Source of the DNA: an uncultured Pseudovibrio sp.
GTDB lineage: Bacteria; Pseudomonadota; Alphaproteobacteria; Rhizobiales; Stappiaceae
Assembly (NCBI GenBank): GCA_947496145.1
Contig: CANMBS010000038.1
Location: 1 to 48,838 of the forward strand
Length of the DNA stretch: 48,838 nt
Direction: 5' to 3'
The notes beneath the pieces were generated by a model, which searched no databases, was not told where the DNA came from, and saw only the letters and a program-made list of their open reading frames with translations. Shown here in pieces: positions 1-9,999 of this stretch; the first letter of the stretch is position 1; each line of letters opens with the position of its first letter. The translations under genes were made by a program, and so were the position numbers.

Positions 1-936
1 GGCCCTGAGGGCGAGGAGATCTATTGCGACGAGCATGGCCGGGTCAAGGTCTGGTTCCCCTGGGACCGCCACGGCCACAAGAACGACACCTCCTCCTGCT
101 GGATCCGCGTCGCCTCCAACTGGGCCGGAGCCACCTGGGGCCACATCGCAATCCCCCGCATCGGACACGAGGTCATCGTAGACTTCCTCGAAGGAGACCC
201 CGACCAGCCGATCATTACAGGGCGGACCTATCACAATAACAACAGGACGCCTTACAAGCTGCCAGATCACAAGACAAAGATGGTCATAAGGACGGATAGT
301 CATAAAGCGGAAGGACATAACGAGCTGCGTTTTGAAGATGAAGGCGGGCAGGAAGAAATCTACATACATGCCCAGAAGGATATGAATCTTGAAGTTCTCA
401 ATGATCGTTCTAAGCGGGTTGAACGAGATCAGTCTGAGATTATTGGGAATGACAAATCAATTGAGGTTGGTGGGGATCATGATGAAGTGATTTCGGGAAA
501 CCTCTCTATCGCAGTAGGCAGTAACCCTCTTTCTAATACTATTCTGGCAAAGACCCGTTTGTTATTTTCGAAAACAGGGCATCTTTTAGAGAAGATGAAA
601 GTCCCCGATCCGTTCAATTTTGCCAAGGGCAATATGCAGCTCTTTGTCGAAAAGAATAAGTCGGAAGTTGTTAGCATTGCTTCCTCAGAAATTGTTGGTG
701 TGACAAAGTCTGTAGTTGCAGGGCAGTCCTTTCAGCAAACGGTTGGCAAGGCCATGAGCACGATTGTTAGAGGACGCAAAGATATTGACGTCGGGCAAGT
801 GATGAACATTCGGGTTGGAGATCAGCTTTCGATCAAGGTCGGAGAGAACTCAATTCTGACCATGTCCAAAGAAGGAGACATACTCCTCAAAGGGAAGAAC
901 ATCAAACTGCAAGCTGACAAAATCAATCTGAACTAA
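1..936 (+). CDS. vgrG: VgrG type VI secretion spike protein, C-terminal part (5' end outside window)
   Basis: The reading frame is open from base 1, so only the last 311 residues are present. Residues about 1-90 ([20 protein letters not shown] onward, then [30 protein letters not shown] and ITGRTYH) are the gp5-like OB-fold module typical of VgrG. The rest is low-complexity beta-prism sequence of short V-x-V/I-x-V repeats ([20 protein letters not shown]) ending in LQADKINLN. VgrG trimers form the tip of the type VI secretion tube and carry effectors. A PAAR gene and two unknown genes follow within 2.9 kb, the usual effector-cargo arrangement. The stop at 934-936 is only 8 bp from the next start. 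No other type VI structural gene is visible, so this is an orphan vgrG island or the edge of a larger cluster. Confidence 0.93.
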   Translation, partial: GPEGEEIYCDEHGRVKVWFPWDRHGHKNDTSSCWIRVASNWAGATWGHIAIPRIGHEVIVDFLEGDPDQPIITGRTYHNNNRTPYKLPDHKTKMVIRTDSHKAEGHNELRFEDEGGQEEIYIHAQKDMNLEVLNDRSKRVERDQSEIIGNDKSIEVGGDHDEVISGNLSIAVGSNPLSNTILAKTRLLFSKTGHLLEKMKVPDPFNFAKGNMQLFVEKNKSEVVSIASSEIVGVTKSVVAGQSFQQTVGKAMSTIVRGRKDIDVGQVMNIRVGDQLSIKVGENSILTMSKEGDILLKGKNIKLQADKINLN

Positions 937-944
937 GGTGCAAT

Positions 945-2222
945 ATGTCCGTGAATAGGAAGATTTCAGCTGATGAACTTGAATCTGGAATTAGATCTTT
1001 AGCTGATGCGAATAAACAGGCCGCTATTGCTCATTTGTTGCTTGGAAAGGGGCAACCCGTTTATCTTGGCTGGGGAAGATACTTGCCTGGGAGTGAGGAT
1101 GGGCCACACAGCCCCATGCTTTTGAAGCCAGAGAATCTTGAAAAGGGTACCGTGGCTGCAACAAGAATGCTTAACTCTGACTTGCTCTTACAGCAAAAAT
1201 TTGCTGCGCAATCTGGGAAACAAGAAGTTTGGGAGCCTGTATCAGCTCCCAACCCGATTTGCACCGCAGATGATCCCACCGGGAGTGATGTATTTGAGGC
1301 TGTGGAGTTTGCTCAAGGGCGTGAAACGAATATTGTTTTGCCACCTCCGAAGGAAAAGCAGGACAAAGAAGATGACATAAAGTTTGAGCTATCGGCTCAA
1401 GGGCGCGAATTGAAAGACGTCGGGTCAAAAGTTGAGGCACAAAGGAATATTCGCGAGCATTTCCCGTCCAGATACACCTACAGAAATACTAATGGAACAT
1501 TTGCTGTAGACAATGACTTAAAGGGAAAATGGAGTGACGAGGTCAGCCTTGTAAAGGCTGGTGTTGAAAAAAAGTTATTCGACGACGCGGTAGCTTCCGG
1601 GAAATTTGGCGGGAAGGACACTCTTTTTTCAGGAGAAGGCAAAGTATTTGGTGCCAGTGCCAAAGGAGGCGTAGCTGGCGAATGGACGAGTAAAGCGCTC
1701 AAGGCACAGGCAGCAGCGGAAGCTAAAGCTAGTTTTCTTGAAGGAGCTGTGAAATCAAACGAAGATTATCTGGTAAGTGGAAAACTGGAAGGTTCTGCGG
1801 TTGGTGCAAAAGCTGAAGCAAAAGCTGAGCTCGTCATGGAGGCTGATCGTGCAACTGCGGAAGCAAAGGTAGGGGCTGGCGTCCATCTGATGGAAGCAGC
1901 TTTGGAGGGTAAACTATCCATTACACCAAAACGTGTTGTTGATCCTGTTATTTCTGTTTGGAACTACGTTACAGAAGACGATGTCGAACCGTTACATGAA
2001 TGTTGGGATATCGGAATTACAGGCGACGCCAAAGCTTCGGGCCAGGTTGGTTTGGGAGCTGAAGCAGGTGCTTCAATCGGACATTTAAGAGGAAACATAC
2101 GTGGGGAGCTGGGTGCGAAGGCGTCCGCCCTTGTGGGCGGCGGGGCGAAGATTGGTATTGGAACTACAGGCTTTGACAAGTTTTATGATGGTACCTGTCC
2201 CACCCCTTTCAAACTCTGGTAA
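945..2222 (+). CDS. Candidate type VI effector, small-residue-rich C-terminus
   Basis: A 425-residue protein that I do not recognise as a named family. The ATG has an AAGGTG ribosome site just upstream and lies 8 bp after vgrG. Residues 1-150 are ordinary globular sequence. Residues 150-180 are charged. From about 215 to the end the chain is dominated by Gly, Ala, Lys and Glu in zipper-like runs (VFGASAKGGVAGEW, GSAVGAKAEAKAE, VGLGAEAGASIGHLRG, GAKASALVGGGAKIGIG). Such glycine/alanine zippers are common in membrane-inserting toxins, but they also occur in structural repeat proteins. Its place directly behind vgrG, with an exported protein and a PAAR gene following, makes it the likely cargo effector of this VgrG. 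Toxic activity is inference only. Confidence 0.6.
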   Translation: MSVNRKISADELESGIRSLADANKQAAIAHLLLGKGQPVYLGWGRYLPGSEDGPHSPMLLKPENLEKGTVAATRMLNSDLLLQQKFAAQSGKQEVWEPVSAPNPICTADDPTGSDVFEAVEFAQGRETNIVLPPPKEKQDKEDDIKFELSAQGRELKDVGSKVEAQRNIREHFPSRYTYRNTNGTFAVDNDLKGKWSDEVSLVKAGVEKKLFDDAVASGKFGGKDTLFSGEGKVFGASAKGGVAGEWTSKALKAQAAAEAKASFLEGAVKSNEDYLVSGKLEGSAVGAKAEAKAELVMEADRATAEAKVGAGVHLMEAALEGKLSITPKRVVDPVISVWNYVTEDDVEPLHECWDIGITGDAKASGQVGLGAEAGASIGHLRGNIRGELGAKASALVGGGAKIGIGTTGFDKFYDGTCPTPFKLW

Positions 2223-2231
2223 ACAAGAACG

Positions 2232-3431
2232 ATGCATATAAACTTCAACCACTTCATAATAGCTTTCATAGCTTTTTTTTTCTTAGGAAACATTGGCATG
2301 GCAGACGATGATGCCGTCAAATTTGGACTCACTCAATCTAGTCAAAACACTATTCAGTTCGGCTTGTCTGAAAACACATTAAGTTTCTCCAGCAGTTCAC
2401 CGGAGGACTTTATCTGGAATAAAACCAGTGAACCTGTGGATATTCTAAATGACGCACAAGTCGTTAGTGAGTTAACTGAAGAGTACATCGGGTACGATCC
2501 GCTTAATCGAGATCGTCTCGAAATTCGTATATATTCTGCTAAGACTGTTCCTGAACGGATTGCTCTTGGAACCGGATACGGCAGATTATTGGCTTCCAAA
2601 TGGGGGGCACTCAACTTCGGAGTTTACTCGCACTCTCATGACTTTGGTGAAGTTTTAGGCGGAAGCAACTCCAGCGGTGTGATGATAGTGAACCGCATCT
2701 CTGTTATGCGCCGAGGCGAATACTTACTCATTATCCGAAGCAAATTCGATGCCGATTATTTTGACCAATACAAAGATCAGATTGCCAGATTTGTTGGATC
2801 AATTGGATTTTCTGAACATAATCAAAACGGCCTAGCTAACCTCCCTCTTAAGACAGCGCATTTATTTAAAGATGATCCAAACAATAGCTTTAAGTATTCC
2901 ATGCCAAGAAGCTGGAAAAAAGTTGTACCGGCAGATGGCCGTCGACAACAAGGCGAGATTGATTTGTGGATTGATCAAGGTGATAACCTAGGTAACTCAG
3001 CTGCATCAGTATTCATTCTGCGATCGTCGAAAAATAACTCTAAGGATGCAAAAAATAACATCGATTCTGAACACGCAGCCCGTTTAGCCCGGTTTTATGC
3101 TGGCCATCTCTTTGAGACAGCTTTCGCCGGTAAATCCTACAAACTTAAAAGTATGGAACGTACCAACTCTGAAAGATTCACGCCAATTACCTTTTATAAT
3201 GAACTATTCAAGTTTTCAGTTGATCTTGAGTTGGAAGACAATCAAGGAATACTGCCAATGATTGTGTCAGTTATGATAACTGTTGGAAGTAACGGAACTG
3301 CCAATGTAACAGTTGTTTTGACCACGGAATATTCAAATGACTATCGATTTGGCACCAAAAACCACGCTGAGTTTGTACATGAGCTGTTAATGGATGCCCA
3401 AGAGAAATTTTGGCAAGCAAAAGCCGATTAA
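2232..3431 (+). CDS. Exported two-domain protein, candidate periplasmic immunity protein
   Basis: A 399-residue protein with an N-terminal hydrophobic segment (FIIAFIAFFFLGNIGMA) that looks like a Sec signal peptide cleaved near residue 24. The mature part seems to hold two similar-sized alpha/beta domains, one around residues 90-200 (ending ...FVGSIGFSEH) and one around 215-395 that begins FKYSMPRSWKK. The second resembles DcrB/PsbP-like folds only loosely, so no family is claimed. It starts 9 bp after the candidate effector gene, which fits co-transcription. If the upstream protein acts in the periplasm or inner membrane, this exported partner would be its immunity protein. The base composition is more A+T-rich than the vgrG segment, consistent with a separately acquired cargo pair. 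Confidence 0.6.
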   Translation: MHINFNHFIIAFIAFFFLGNIGMADDDAVKFGLTQSSQNTIQFGLSENTLSFSSSSPEDFIWNKTSEPVDILNDAQVVSELTEEYIGYDPLNRDRLEIRIYSAKTVPERIALGTGYGRLLASKWGALNFGVYSHSHDFGEVLGGSNSSGVMIVNRISVMRRGEYLLIIRSKFDADYFDQYKDQIARFVGSIGFSEHNQNGLANLPLKTAHLFKDDPNNSFKYSMPRSWKKVVPADGRRQQGEIDLWIDQGDNLGNSAASVFILRSSKNNSKDAKNNIDSEHAARLARFYAGHLFETAFAGKSYKLKSMERTNSERFTPITFYNELFKFSVDLELEDNQGILPMIVSVMITVGSNGTANVTVVLTTEYSNDYRFGTKNHAEFVHELLMDAQEKFWQAKAD

Positions 3432-3465
3432 TCCCAGTAGTTCATCTGTTATATGAGAATGTTTC

Positions 3466-3756
3466 ATGCCAGCTGCTTATCGTAAGGGGGATATTGCCTC
3501 CGGTCACGGATGTTTCCCACCCACGCCTTCCATTGCAGGAAGTCCCGATGTTTTTGTTAATGATATTGCCGTTACCCGTATAGGTGATGGTGTTGCTGCA
3601 CACGGGTGCAGCAAGTGCCCTTCTCATGGCCGCTCCATGGCAGCAGGGTCGGGCACAGTTTTTGTAAATGGCCGTGCCGTTTGCCGGATCGGTGATGGGG
3701 TTGGTTGTGGAGGTTCTGCGGCAGCAGGTTCAGGAGATGTGTTCATTGGCGGCTGA
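3466..3756 (+). CDS. PAAR-domain spike-tip protein
   Basis: A 96-residue protein made almost entirely of PAAR repeats: SGHGCFPPTP, then SPDVFVNDIAVTRIGDGVAAHGC, GRSMAAGSGTVFVNGRAVCRIGDGVGCGG and a final AAGSGDVFIGG. The repeated G-S-x-x-V-F-V-N-x-x-x-V-x-R-I-G-D pattern and the His/Cys residues that bind the tip metal are characteristic. PAAR proteins cap the VgrG trimer and can carry effectors. This one has no extension, so it serves as a plain tip for the VgrG encoded upstream. The next gene overlaps its 3' end by 20 bp. Confidence 0.95.
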   Translation: MPAAYRKGDIASGHGCFPPTPSIAGSPDVFVNDIAVTRIGDGVAAHGCSKCPSHGRSMAAGSGTVFVNGRAVCRIGDGVGCGGSAAAGSGDVFIGG

Positions 3757-4123
3757 GCAGCAGAACAGTACAACCGGGGCTTTTGATCTCGGGCAAGGCT
3801 TAACCCCGGTAGATATCTGGCAGAGCCTTCACGCCAGTGAGCCGCTTTGGGTGGCTTCGGCCGGAGCTGAAGGCGGCGCTGAGAACCAGCAACGCATCGA
3901 TGAAACCGACCTGAGCTTGCTGCGGAGACTGGAAGAATTCCCAGCCAAGCGTTGGGCCCAGATGTGCGACGGCATTGGCTGGACCCCACTGGGGGCAATC
4001 GGGTTGTCCTGGTGTCTGGGTGCCACAGAGCAAGCTTTCAGGGTCGCATGGTCCATCGCTGCACCTGAAGACGAATTAAATGACCGGCTAAGCCGTGCTT
4101 TAAGGTTGATGAAGAAGGCATAA
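3737..4123 (+). CDS. Small hypothetical protein coupled to PAAR
   Basis: A 128-residue protein of unknown function. I chose the ATG at 3737, which overlaps the PAAR stop region by 20 bp and follows AGGAG, although that spacing is unusually tight. An upstream start at 3668 would put half the N-terminus inside the PAAR gene and is less likely. The sequence is soluble and helical, with tryptophans in conserved-looking spots (VDIWQSLHAS, KRWAQMCDGIGWTPLGAIGLSW, VAWSIAAPEDEL). There is no signal peptide or clear membrane segment. Its position after PAAR suggests a chaperone, adaptor or accessory protein of the type VI cargo. I cannot name the family. Confidence 0.6.
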   Translation: MCSLAAEQQNSTTGAFDLGQGLTPVDIWQSLHASEPLWVASAGAEGGAENQQRIDETDLSLLRRLEEFPAKRWAQMCDGIGWTPLGAIGLSWCLGATEQAFRVAWSIAAPEDELNDRLSRALRLMKKA

Positions 4124-4851
4124 AATAACAAACAAGGCATCACTCACGATGTGGCTCTACAGGGTCGCGCTGTTGTTGCCTTCTATGTAAGCATCTATCC
4201 CACACCGATAGCTTTGAGAGTTTGCTGCACGTTGGTGCTGAAGCTGGAAGGATCGGGGAGGGGAGTTGTTAAGGGCATATTTCTCTTTAATGATGAAAGA
4301 CTACAACTCTTTGAATTTACTTGCTTTGATATAGCTAACGGAAGCAATCAGGCTGATTACTTCCGTCACTGCGGTAACCTGATAAATCAGTCTATAATTT
4401 GCGATAATAAACGCTTATCGAAAGTTATGAAACAGTCAGTGACTTTACGCCAGATCAGGCAGGCATGGGAAGGCGTGAGATGCTTACTGTGCCTGCGTCG
4501 CACCTGTCCCGCTCGTGATAGCACGGATGCTGGTTCTGCGAATGGCTGTATTTCTGGTGTCTGGAGAATATTGTTATCGATTCCTGTTGGATTTGCGTAC
4601 TATTTTGCAGGTTAAACTGAGATTACTTCACATAGTAAGCTTACATGCTTCTGAATTATGTTTTAATATTTACTGATAAATGCTCACGTATGGGCGGGTG
4701 TGCTGATATTAGTAGGTTGATATTCATATTTTACTATCAGATGATGCTGAAATTGTTTTCATTAATGCATTTAGAATATCTAAATTACCACTGTCTCATA
4801 TTGCAATGGTATTTGAGCCTAGTCAAAGTCCTCTCAATATTCAGGGGTGAA
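4124..4851. other. 728-bp intergenic region without a convincing gene
   Basis: A GTG-initiated frame at 4151-4615 is Cys/Arg-rich and lacks a ribosome site, so I do not call it. The last 200 bp (about 4640-4850) are strongly A+T-rich and probably hold the promoter of the large RHS gene. No clear -35/-10 pair, terminator or repeat was identified by eye. Confidence 0.5.
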
Positions 4852-7800
4852 ATGACGATGGCTTCGGTGCGGTTTTCTACATTGCAGTTGGTTTACAACG
4901 GGCGTCTATGGGTCTCATTGCTAACGGCTCTGGCAACTGGACTAATGCATGCGCCCACGTCAGGACAAGCTGCGGCAAACGGCAGCTATCAACACGCCCA
5001 AAACAGATATGCCAGCTCGCCAGCCTCTGCCACTGGGGTCTATCGCAAGTCCATTGCAATTGAGGTGCCGGACTACCGTGGGTTGGAACCAAAACTTAGT
5101 TTTACCTACAATTCAGCTCAGTCTCGCTCCATTAGTGCTGAGGATGTGTCAGGAGCTGGCTGGGGACTGTCAGGCTTGTCACGGATCACCCGCAGGGCCA
5201 AACGCCATGGCCTGCCACGGTTTGATAATGCAGATGAGTTTTTGCTGGATGGACAGCGTTTGATCCTATGTCCGGACGAGGACAAAGCGGCTGGGTGTGC
5301 TGCGGGTGGCACCTATACCACACAGGTAGAAAGCTACCTGCGGATTAAACGCCTTCAGGAAACTAACTTGTGGCAGATCACCCGCAGGGATGGCTCTGTG
5401 CTTACCTATAAGCCTCTGGCTACCTGGGCTGATTATAGCAATAGCAACAGCACGCAGAAAAAGCTTGCTGAAGACTATCGCTGGCAGCTGGCCAGCGTCA
5501 CCGATACGATCGGCAACACCGTTTCCTATAGTTATGAGTGCACCAACCTTCCTACCTGCCGCATCAAGGAGGTTTCCTGGAAGACTGGGGCAGTTACTTT
5601 CAACTGGCAGGACCGGCCTGACCAGCTCACTTATGCTACTGGCTTAAGCCTTGGCAAGGTTACAAAGCGCTTGTCAAGCGTGGTGGTTTCTTCTGCAGGA
5701 GCTCATTTGCGCGCTTATCAGATTAACTATGCTCAGAGCCCGGCAACCAACAAGTCTTTGGTTGCCAGCATTCAGGAATACGGGCGTGACGCCACGATTG
5801 CCGACGGGGTTGTTACCGGGGGGACATCTTTGCCTGCTCACGACTTCACATATTCAGGGGAAACACCGGCGCTCAAAACCGCTTCACATACGAAAGCAGA
5901 CAGGCCAAACGGGTCCTTTGTGTTTGCCTTTCCCAACGGATTTAATTATGATGACGATAAGCAATTGGATCATATAACACCTCATTTTTTTAACAAAAAA
6001 TGTACGTTTCTTCACAGTGATGTAATCGATTTAGAAAATGTAGTCGATGAACATGCTTCTTGCCCACCACTCTTGTTACCACATCTAGGAATACCGCCCT
6101 TTTTTGTGCTGCAGAACTCCTATAGCTCTGAGCGTGAACTTGTGGCTTTAGGTTTGCCGCAAGATGTCGAAGGACATCGGGATCCCACCTACTATAGTCG
6201 TCGTTATGGTGATTTTGACGGTGATGGTCTTGATGATGTCATCGGTAACAAAGCTCCGGTTAAGGGCAAGTTCACCAGAAGCACTGTTGAGGACTGGTCA
6301 GGAGATGATCCTACTTTCGCGGTCGGCGAATTTAACGGTGATGGCCTGGCCGATCTGTTTGAGGTTAAATCCAACAAAATTACGATCAAACGCTCCAATG
6401 GTGAAAATGGCTTTGTTTCGCTTGTCTCCAAAAGCGGGAGCTACGGCAGTAAAGTCGCCGTGGGAGATCTGAATGGAGATGGCACTACCGATTTTCTGAC
6501 TTATCATGGTGGCAGCAGCTTCAAGGCCCACTATGTGGTTGGCAATACGCTGGTGTCTTCCGGGACGATTTCCCTTTCCGGATATTCTGACACCTCAGAC
6601 ACGTCCCTGCAGATTGCAGATGTGGATGGGGACGGGCGCGGGGATATTATTGCTTCGCGCTGGTCGAAAAACAGCAGCAGCAGCACCTACTTCCGCCTTT
6701 ACCTCAATAAAGGTAACAGTTCTTTTGCCTATCTGGCAGGTTCTGGTTCCCATACTGTAAATGGCAGTGCTGCCGCCTATGTGGGAGATATGGACCGGGA
6801 TGGTATTGCTGAGCTTATTGAGTGGGAAAGCAATGAACTCAATATTTATGGTGATCAACGCTACTATGTTGCAGCCGATCTGCCCGATGTGATGATCAGT
6901 GCCACGGAGCCTTCAGGTGTTGAGCAAAAGGTTAGCTACTCCCTTTACAAAGGGGAGGAGGATAACTGGTTTCCCTACCCTCGCCGGGTTGTCAGCGAGA
7001 TCGAAACCAGTGAGGGTCGCGGCGGAACCTCAACAACAGGCTTCAGTTATTCTGGAGGGAAATGGGACTACGATCACTTTCTGTTCCTGGGGTTTGAAAA
7101 GAGCGTAACAACCTTGCCTAAACTGGCGGGCGAGGATGAGGCTCCAGAGATTGAGACCACTTACCGGCAGGATGTATCCTCCATCGGAAAAGTAGCTGAG
7201 CAAATCTGGAAGGATGGGGCTGGAATTGTACTGCGCAGGCAAGTGCATGAGTATACAGCTCAAAATGACAACAAGCCCTACACATCTTTAAACACGGCGA
7301 CCCTGACTTCCACATATGAGGAGGGCATTGAACGCACCCGGAAGTTAGTGCGTGAGTTTGATGCTTATGGTCAGATAAAGAGAACCATTGATCATGGTGA
7401 TCTGGCAAAAAGCGGGGATGAACGGACCTACACGCGCTGGTCCTATCTCAATGCAGACAAGTATATCGTTGATCGATGGGCGGTAGAACAACTTAATGCA
7501 GGCACATCCTATGACTATGCGGTGAAACGGACGATGCGGCGCTGGCATTATTATGATGGTCAGGGCATTGATACCCCACCTTCAATAGGTTTGAGGACCC
7601 TGAGCTCGCAATGGACCGGCGGCGCAGAAGAAGACAAGCTTGTTCTTGATCAGAACAGTTATGACAATGCTGGCAATCTTGTTGAGCAAAAGAATGCCTT
7701 AGGCGAGACCACCAGCTTCATTTACGATACGCAGTACAGCCTTTTCCCTGAGCAGGCGCGTAGCCCGCTTTATCATGGAGGGGACGTTCGCCATGTTGTT

Positions 7801-9921
7801 CGAACAAACTGGGACAAGGTCTGCGGCGTGCCTGTGACAGTCACAGATGTCAAGGGCAAGGTGACAACCCATAGTTATGATGCTCTATGTCGTCTGGTGC
7901 GCACCGACCATCCAAATGGTGGCTATCAGGCTGTATCCTACCAAAACTGGGGCAATCCTGAAGCTCAGCACATCGTCACAACCAGCACGCCCGCTCTTGG
8001 CAATACTCCCGTGACCAGCCGGGAATATTATGATGGTCTGGGTCGGGTATGGAAGTCAGAGCAGGAGGTTGGCTCTGGCAAAATGTTGCGTGAGCTGACC
8101 GGATATAATGACCGGGGGCAGGTGTCCTGGATTAAAAAACTGCACGAACCTGGATCTGAGCCCGCGCCTGAAAGCTTTAGTTATGATGCTTTGGGACGGC
8201 AGCTTGCAGTTAATCATGGTGACGGGACCAGCACGAACTACACTTATCTGGCTGGTCCTGAGTTCCACTCTGTTCAGGTTACAGACGCCCTTGGCAATAT
8301 GATCCGGACGCATTTTGATGCTCATGGCAATGAAGTGCGCCGGGTCAAGGTGCTGGACGGCCAGGAGCTTACCACTCGCATGGATTATGATGCCCTGGAT
8401 CAGCTGACAAAAGTAACTGATCCGGCAGGCTCTGTGTGGAGTTATGTCTATGATGGTCTGGGCAATCAGGTCTTGGCAACAGATCCCAACCTTGGCACCT
8501 GGACCAAGGAGTATGATCGCGCCAACCGGATTGTAAGACAGACTGACAACAAGGATCAGGTCACCACCTACACCTATGACAAGGCAGGGCGGACAAAGCA
8601 GCATATGGTTGGTGTGTTGCAACCCCAACCTGATCCGATCATGGGGACCTCAGCCAGTGAAACCTTAAAGGGATCAGCTGTCGCTGACGTGATCCATGGT
8701 CTTGCCGGGAACGACAAACTTTACGGCTATGAAGGCAATGATAAGCTTTATGGTGGTGAGGGGAACGACACGCTTTACAGTGGTTCTGGAGCTGATCTGA
8801 TAGATGGAGGAGCAGGCTCGGATGTGGCCGACTATTCTCACTCTCCGGCAGGTGTGAGCCTGAATCTGGCAACGGGTGCTGTCTCTGGAGGTGATGCTGA
8901 TGGGGATACCCTGAACAGTGTCGAGCATCTTGCCGGGTCGCCTTTTGGCGATGTTCTGATTGGTGATGACGCCAGCAACGCGCTTTATGCGGGCAATGGC
9001 GTTGATCACCTGTCAGGCGGCGCTGGCAATGACACGCTCAATGCCAACGGTTCTGGTGCAGATCATCTGGATGGCGGGTCTGGCACGGATACTGTGCGCT
9101 ACTATCATTCCAGGTCCGGCGTAACGGTAAACCTTGCAAGTCCTGACAAAAACGCAGGCGATGCAGCTGGTGACACCTATACGTCCATTGAAGGGGTTCA
9201 GGGCAGTGATAAGTACAATGACCATTTGACGGGCAATGATGGTGCCAACATCCTTTGGGGGCATGGAGGCAACGATACGCTTGTTGGTGGCAAAGGCAAT
9301 GACCGGCTCTATGGCGGCTCTGACAATGACACTTTCGTTTTTGAAGGCACCAACACCGGTCAGGATGTGATTGAAGACTTTGCAGCAGGTGAGGGCACCG
9401 GAGATGTGATCAGATTGCAGCATATCTTATTGTCAAAGTTTTCTGATGTTCTGACAAAAGCAACGCAAAAAAACGCAGACACGTTGATTGCACTGGATCA
9501 AAGCAACACTCTCACCTTGAAGAAGGTCCGGAAGTCTGACCTTCATAGCGATGATTTCGATTTTATCCCTCATAAGTTTGCTGGGATCTGGTTGTATGCA
9601 GATGAAAGCGGGAACAGCAAAGTTCGAATTGGGCAATGCGCACAGCAGTATTGTGGAACTGTCGTCTGGATGGAAAATCCACGAAACGATACGGAAAATG
9701 CCGATCCTGCACTGCGTAGTCGTCCCGTTGTTGGCATTCAGATTTTCGATGACATGACTGAAACCAGCGCCACCCGTCTGGAGGGGCCTGTGTATCATCC
9801 ACCGAATGGCAAAACTTACTCAGGAAGCCTGACTGTCATTGATGACAATACTCTGGAGCTTCAGTCTTGTATCATCTGGCCGTTATGCAAGACAACGACT
9901 TTGACACGATCTGCTTTTTAG
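4852..9921 (+). CDS. SpvB/TcB-like giant toxin with FG-GAP, RHS, RTX and DUF2147-like domains
   Basis: A 1689-residue exported protein. The chosen ATG follows AGGGGTG at 4842-4848 and gives a signal peptide (LWVSLLTALATGLM, cleavage near AAA). The ATG at 4645 adds 69 residues with no such logic. Domains in order: about 40-330 SpvB/Tc-B N-terminal region (YRKSIAIEVPDYRGLEPKLS, AGWGLSGLSRITRR); about 450-670 five FG-GAP/VCBS motifs (GDFDGDGLDD, GEFNGDGLAD, GDLNGDGTTD, ADVDGDGRGD, GDMDRDGIAE); about 930-1250 YD/RHS repeats; about 1264-1525 RTX nonapeptides (GGEGNDTLYSG and similar) ending in a typical RTX cap (DNDTFVFEGTNTGQDVIEDF); and 1577-1689 a DUF2147-like domain (GIWLYADE, CGTVVWME, GKTYSGSLTV). 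The RHS stretch stops without a core, which is found in the next gene. Probable role: secreted or surface toxin delivery shell. Confidence 0.9.
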   Translation: MTMASVRFSTLQLVYNGRLWVSLLTALATGLMHAPTSGQAAANGSYQHAQNRYASSPASATGVYRKSIAIEVPDYRGLEPKLSFTYNSAQSRSISAEDVSGAGWGLSGLSRITRRAKRHGLPRFDNADEFLLDGQRLILCPDEDKAAGCAAGGTYTTQVESYLRIKRLQETNLWQITRRDGSVLTYKPLATWADYSNSNSTQKKLAEDYRWQLASVTDTIGNTVSYSYECTNLPTCRIKEVSWKTGAVTFNWQDRPDQLTYATGLSLGKVTKRLSSVVVSSAGAHLRAYQINYAQSPATNKSLVASIQEYGRDATIADGVVTGGTSLPAHDFTYSGETPALKTASHTKADRPNGSFVFAFPNGFNYDDDKQLDHITPHFFNKKCTFLHSDVIDLENVVDEHASCPPLLLPHLGIPPFFVLQNSYSSERELVALGLPQDVEGHRDPTYYSRRYGDFDGDGLDDVIGNKAPVKGKFTRSTVEDWSGDDPTFAVGEFNGDGLADLFEVKSNKITIKRSNGENGFVSLVSKSGSYGSKVAVGDLNGDGTTDFLTYHGGSSFKAHYVVGNTLVSSGTISLSGYSDTSDTSLQIADVDGDGRGDIIASRWSKNSSSSTYFRLYLNKGNSSFAYLAGSGSHTVNGSAAAYVGDMDRDGIAELIEWESNELNIYGDQRYYVAADLPDVMISATEPSGVEQKVSYSLYKGEEDNWFPYPRRVVSEIETSEGRGGTSTTGFSYSGGKWDYDHFLFLGFEKSVTTLPKLAGEDEAPEIETTYRQDVSSIGKVAEQIWKDGAGIVLRRQVHEYTAQNDNKPYTSLNTATLTSTYEEGIERTRKLVREFDAYGQIKRTIDHGDLAKSGDERTYTRWSYLNADKYIVDRWAVEQLNAGTSYDYAVKRTMRRWHYYDGQGIDTPPSIGLRTLSSQWTGGAEEDKLVLDQNSYDNAGNLVEQKNALGETTSFIYDTQYSLFPEQARSPLYHGGDVRHVVRTNWDKVCGVPVTVTDVKGKVTTHSYDALCRLVRTDHPNGGYQAVSYQNWGNPEAQHIVTTSTPALGNTPVTSREYYDGLGRVWKSEQEVGSGKMLRELTGYNDRGQVSWIKKLHEPGSEPAPESFSYDALGRQLAVNHGDGTSTNYTYLAGPEFHSVQVTDALGNMIRTHFDAHGNEVRRVKVLDGQELTTRMDYDALDQLTKVTDPAGSVWSYVYDGLGNQVLATDPNLGTWTKEYDRANRIVRQTDNKDQVTTYTYDKAGRTKQHMVGVLQPQPDPIMGTSASETLKGSAVADVIHGLAGNDKLYGYEGNDKLYGGEGNDTLYSGSGADLIDGGAGSDVADYSHSPAGVSLNLATGAVSGGDADGDTLNSVEHLAGSPFGDVLIGDDASNALYAGNGVDHLSGGAGNDTLNANGSGADHLDGGSGTDTVRYYHSRSGVTVNLASPDKNAGDAAGDTYTSIEGVQGSDKYNDHLTGNDGANILWGHGGNDTLVGGKGNDRLYGGSDNDTFVFEGTNTGQDVIEDFAAGEGTGDVIRLQHILLSKFSDVLTKATQKNADTLIALDQSNTLTLKKVRKSDLHSDDFDFIPHKFAGIWLYADESGNSKVRIGQCAQQYCGTVVWMENPRNDTENADPALRSRPVVGIQIFDDMTETSATRLEGPVYHPPNGKTYSGSLTVIDDNTLELQSCIIWPLCKTTTLTRSAF

Positions 9922-9999
9922 GTGCCGAAGTTCCAGGTGGGTTGGGAATTCACGGTAATAACATTTTTTCTATTTGAGCTTTGATCTAAGGGCATTGTT

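Noticed and set aside
4151-4615. GTG-initiated frame in the gap before the giant toxin gene
   Set aside because: Cys/Arg-rich, no ribosome site, no recognisable motif.
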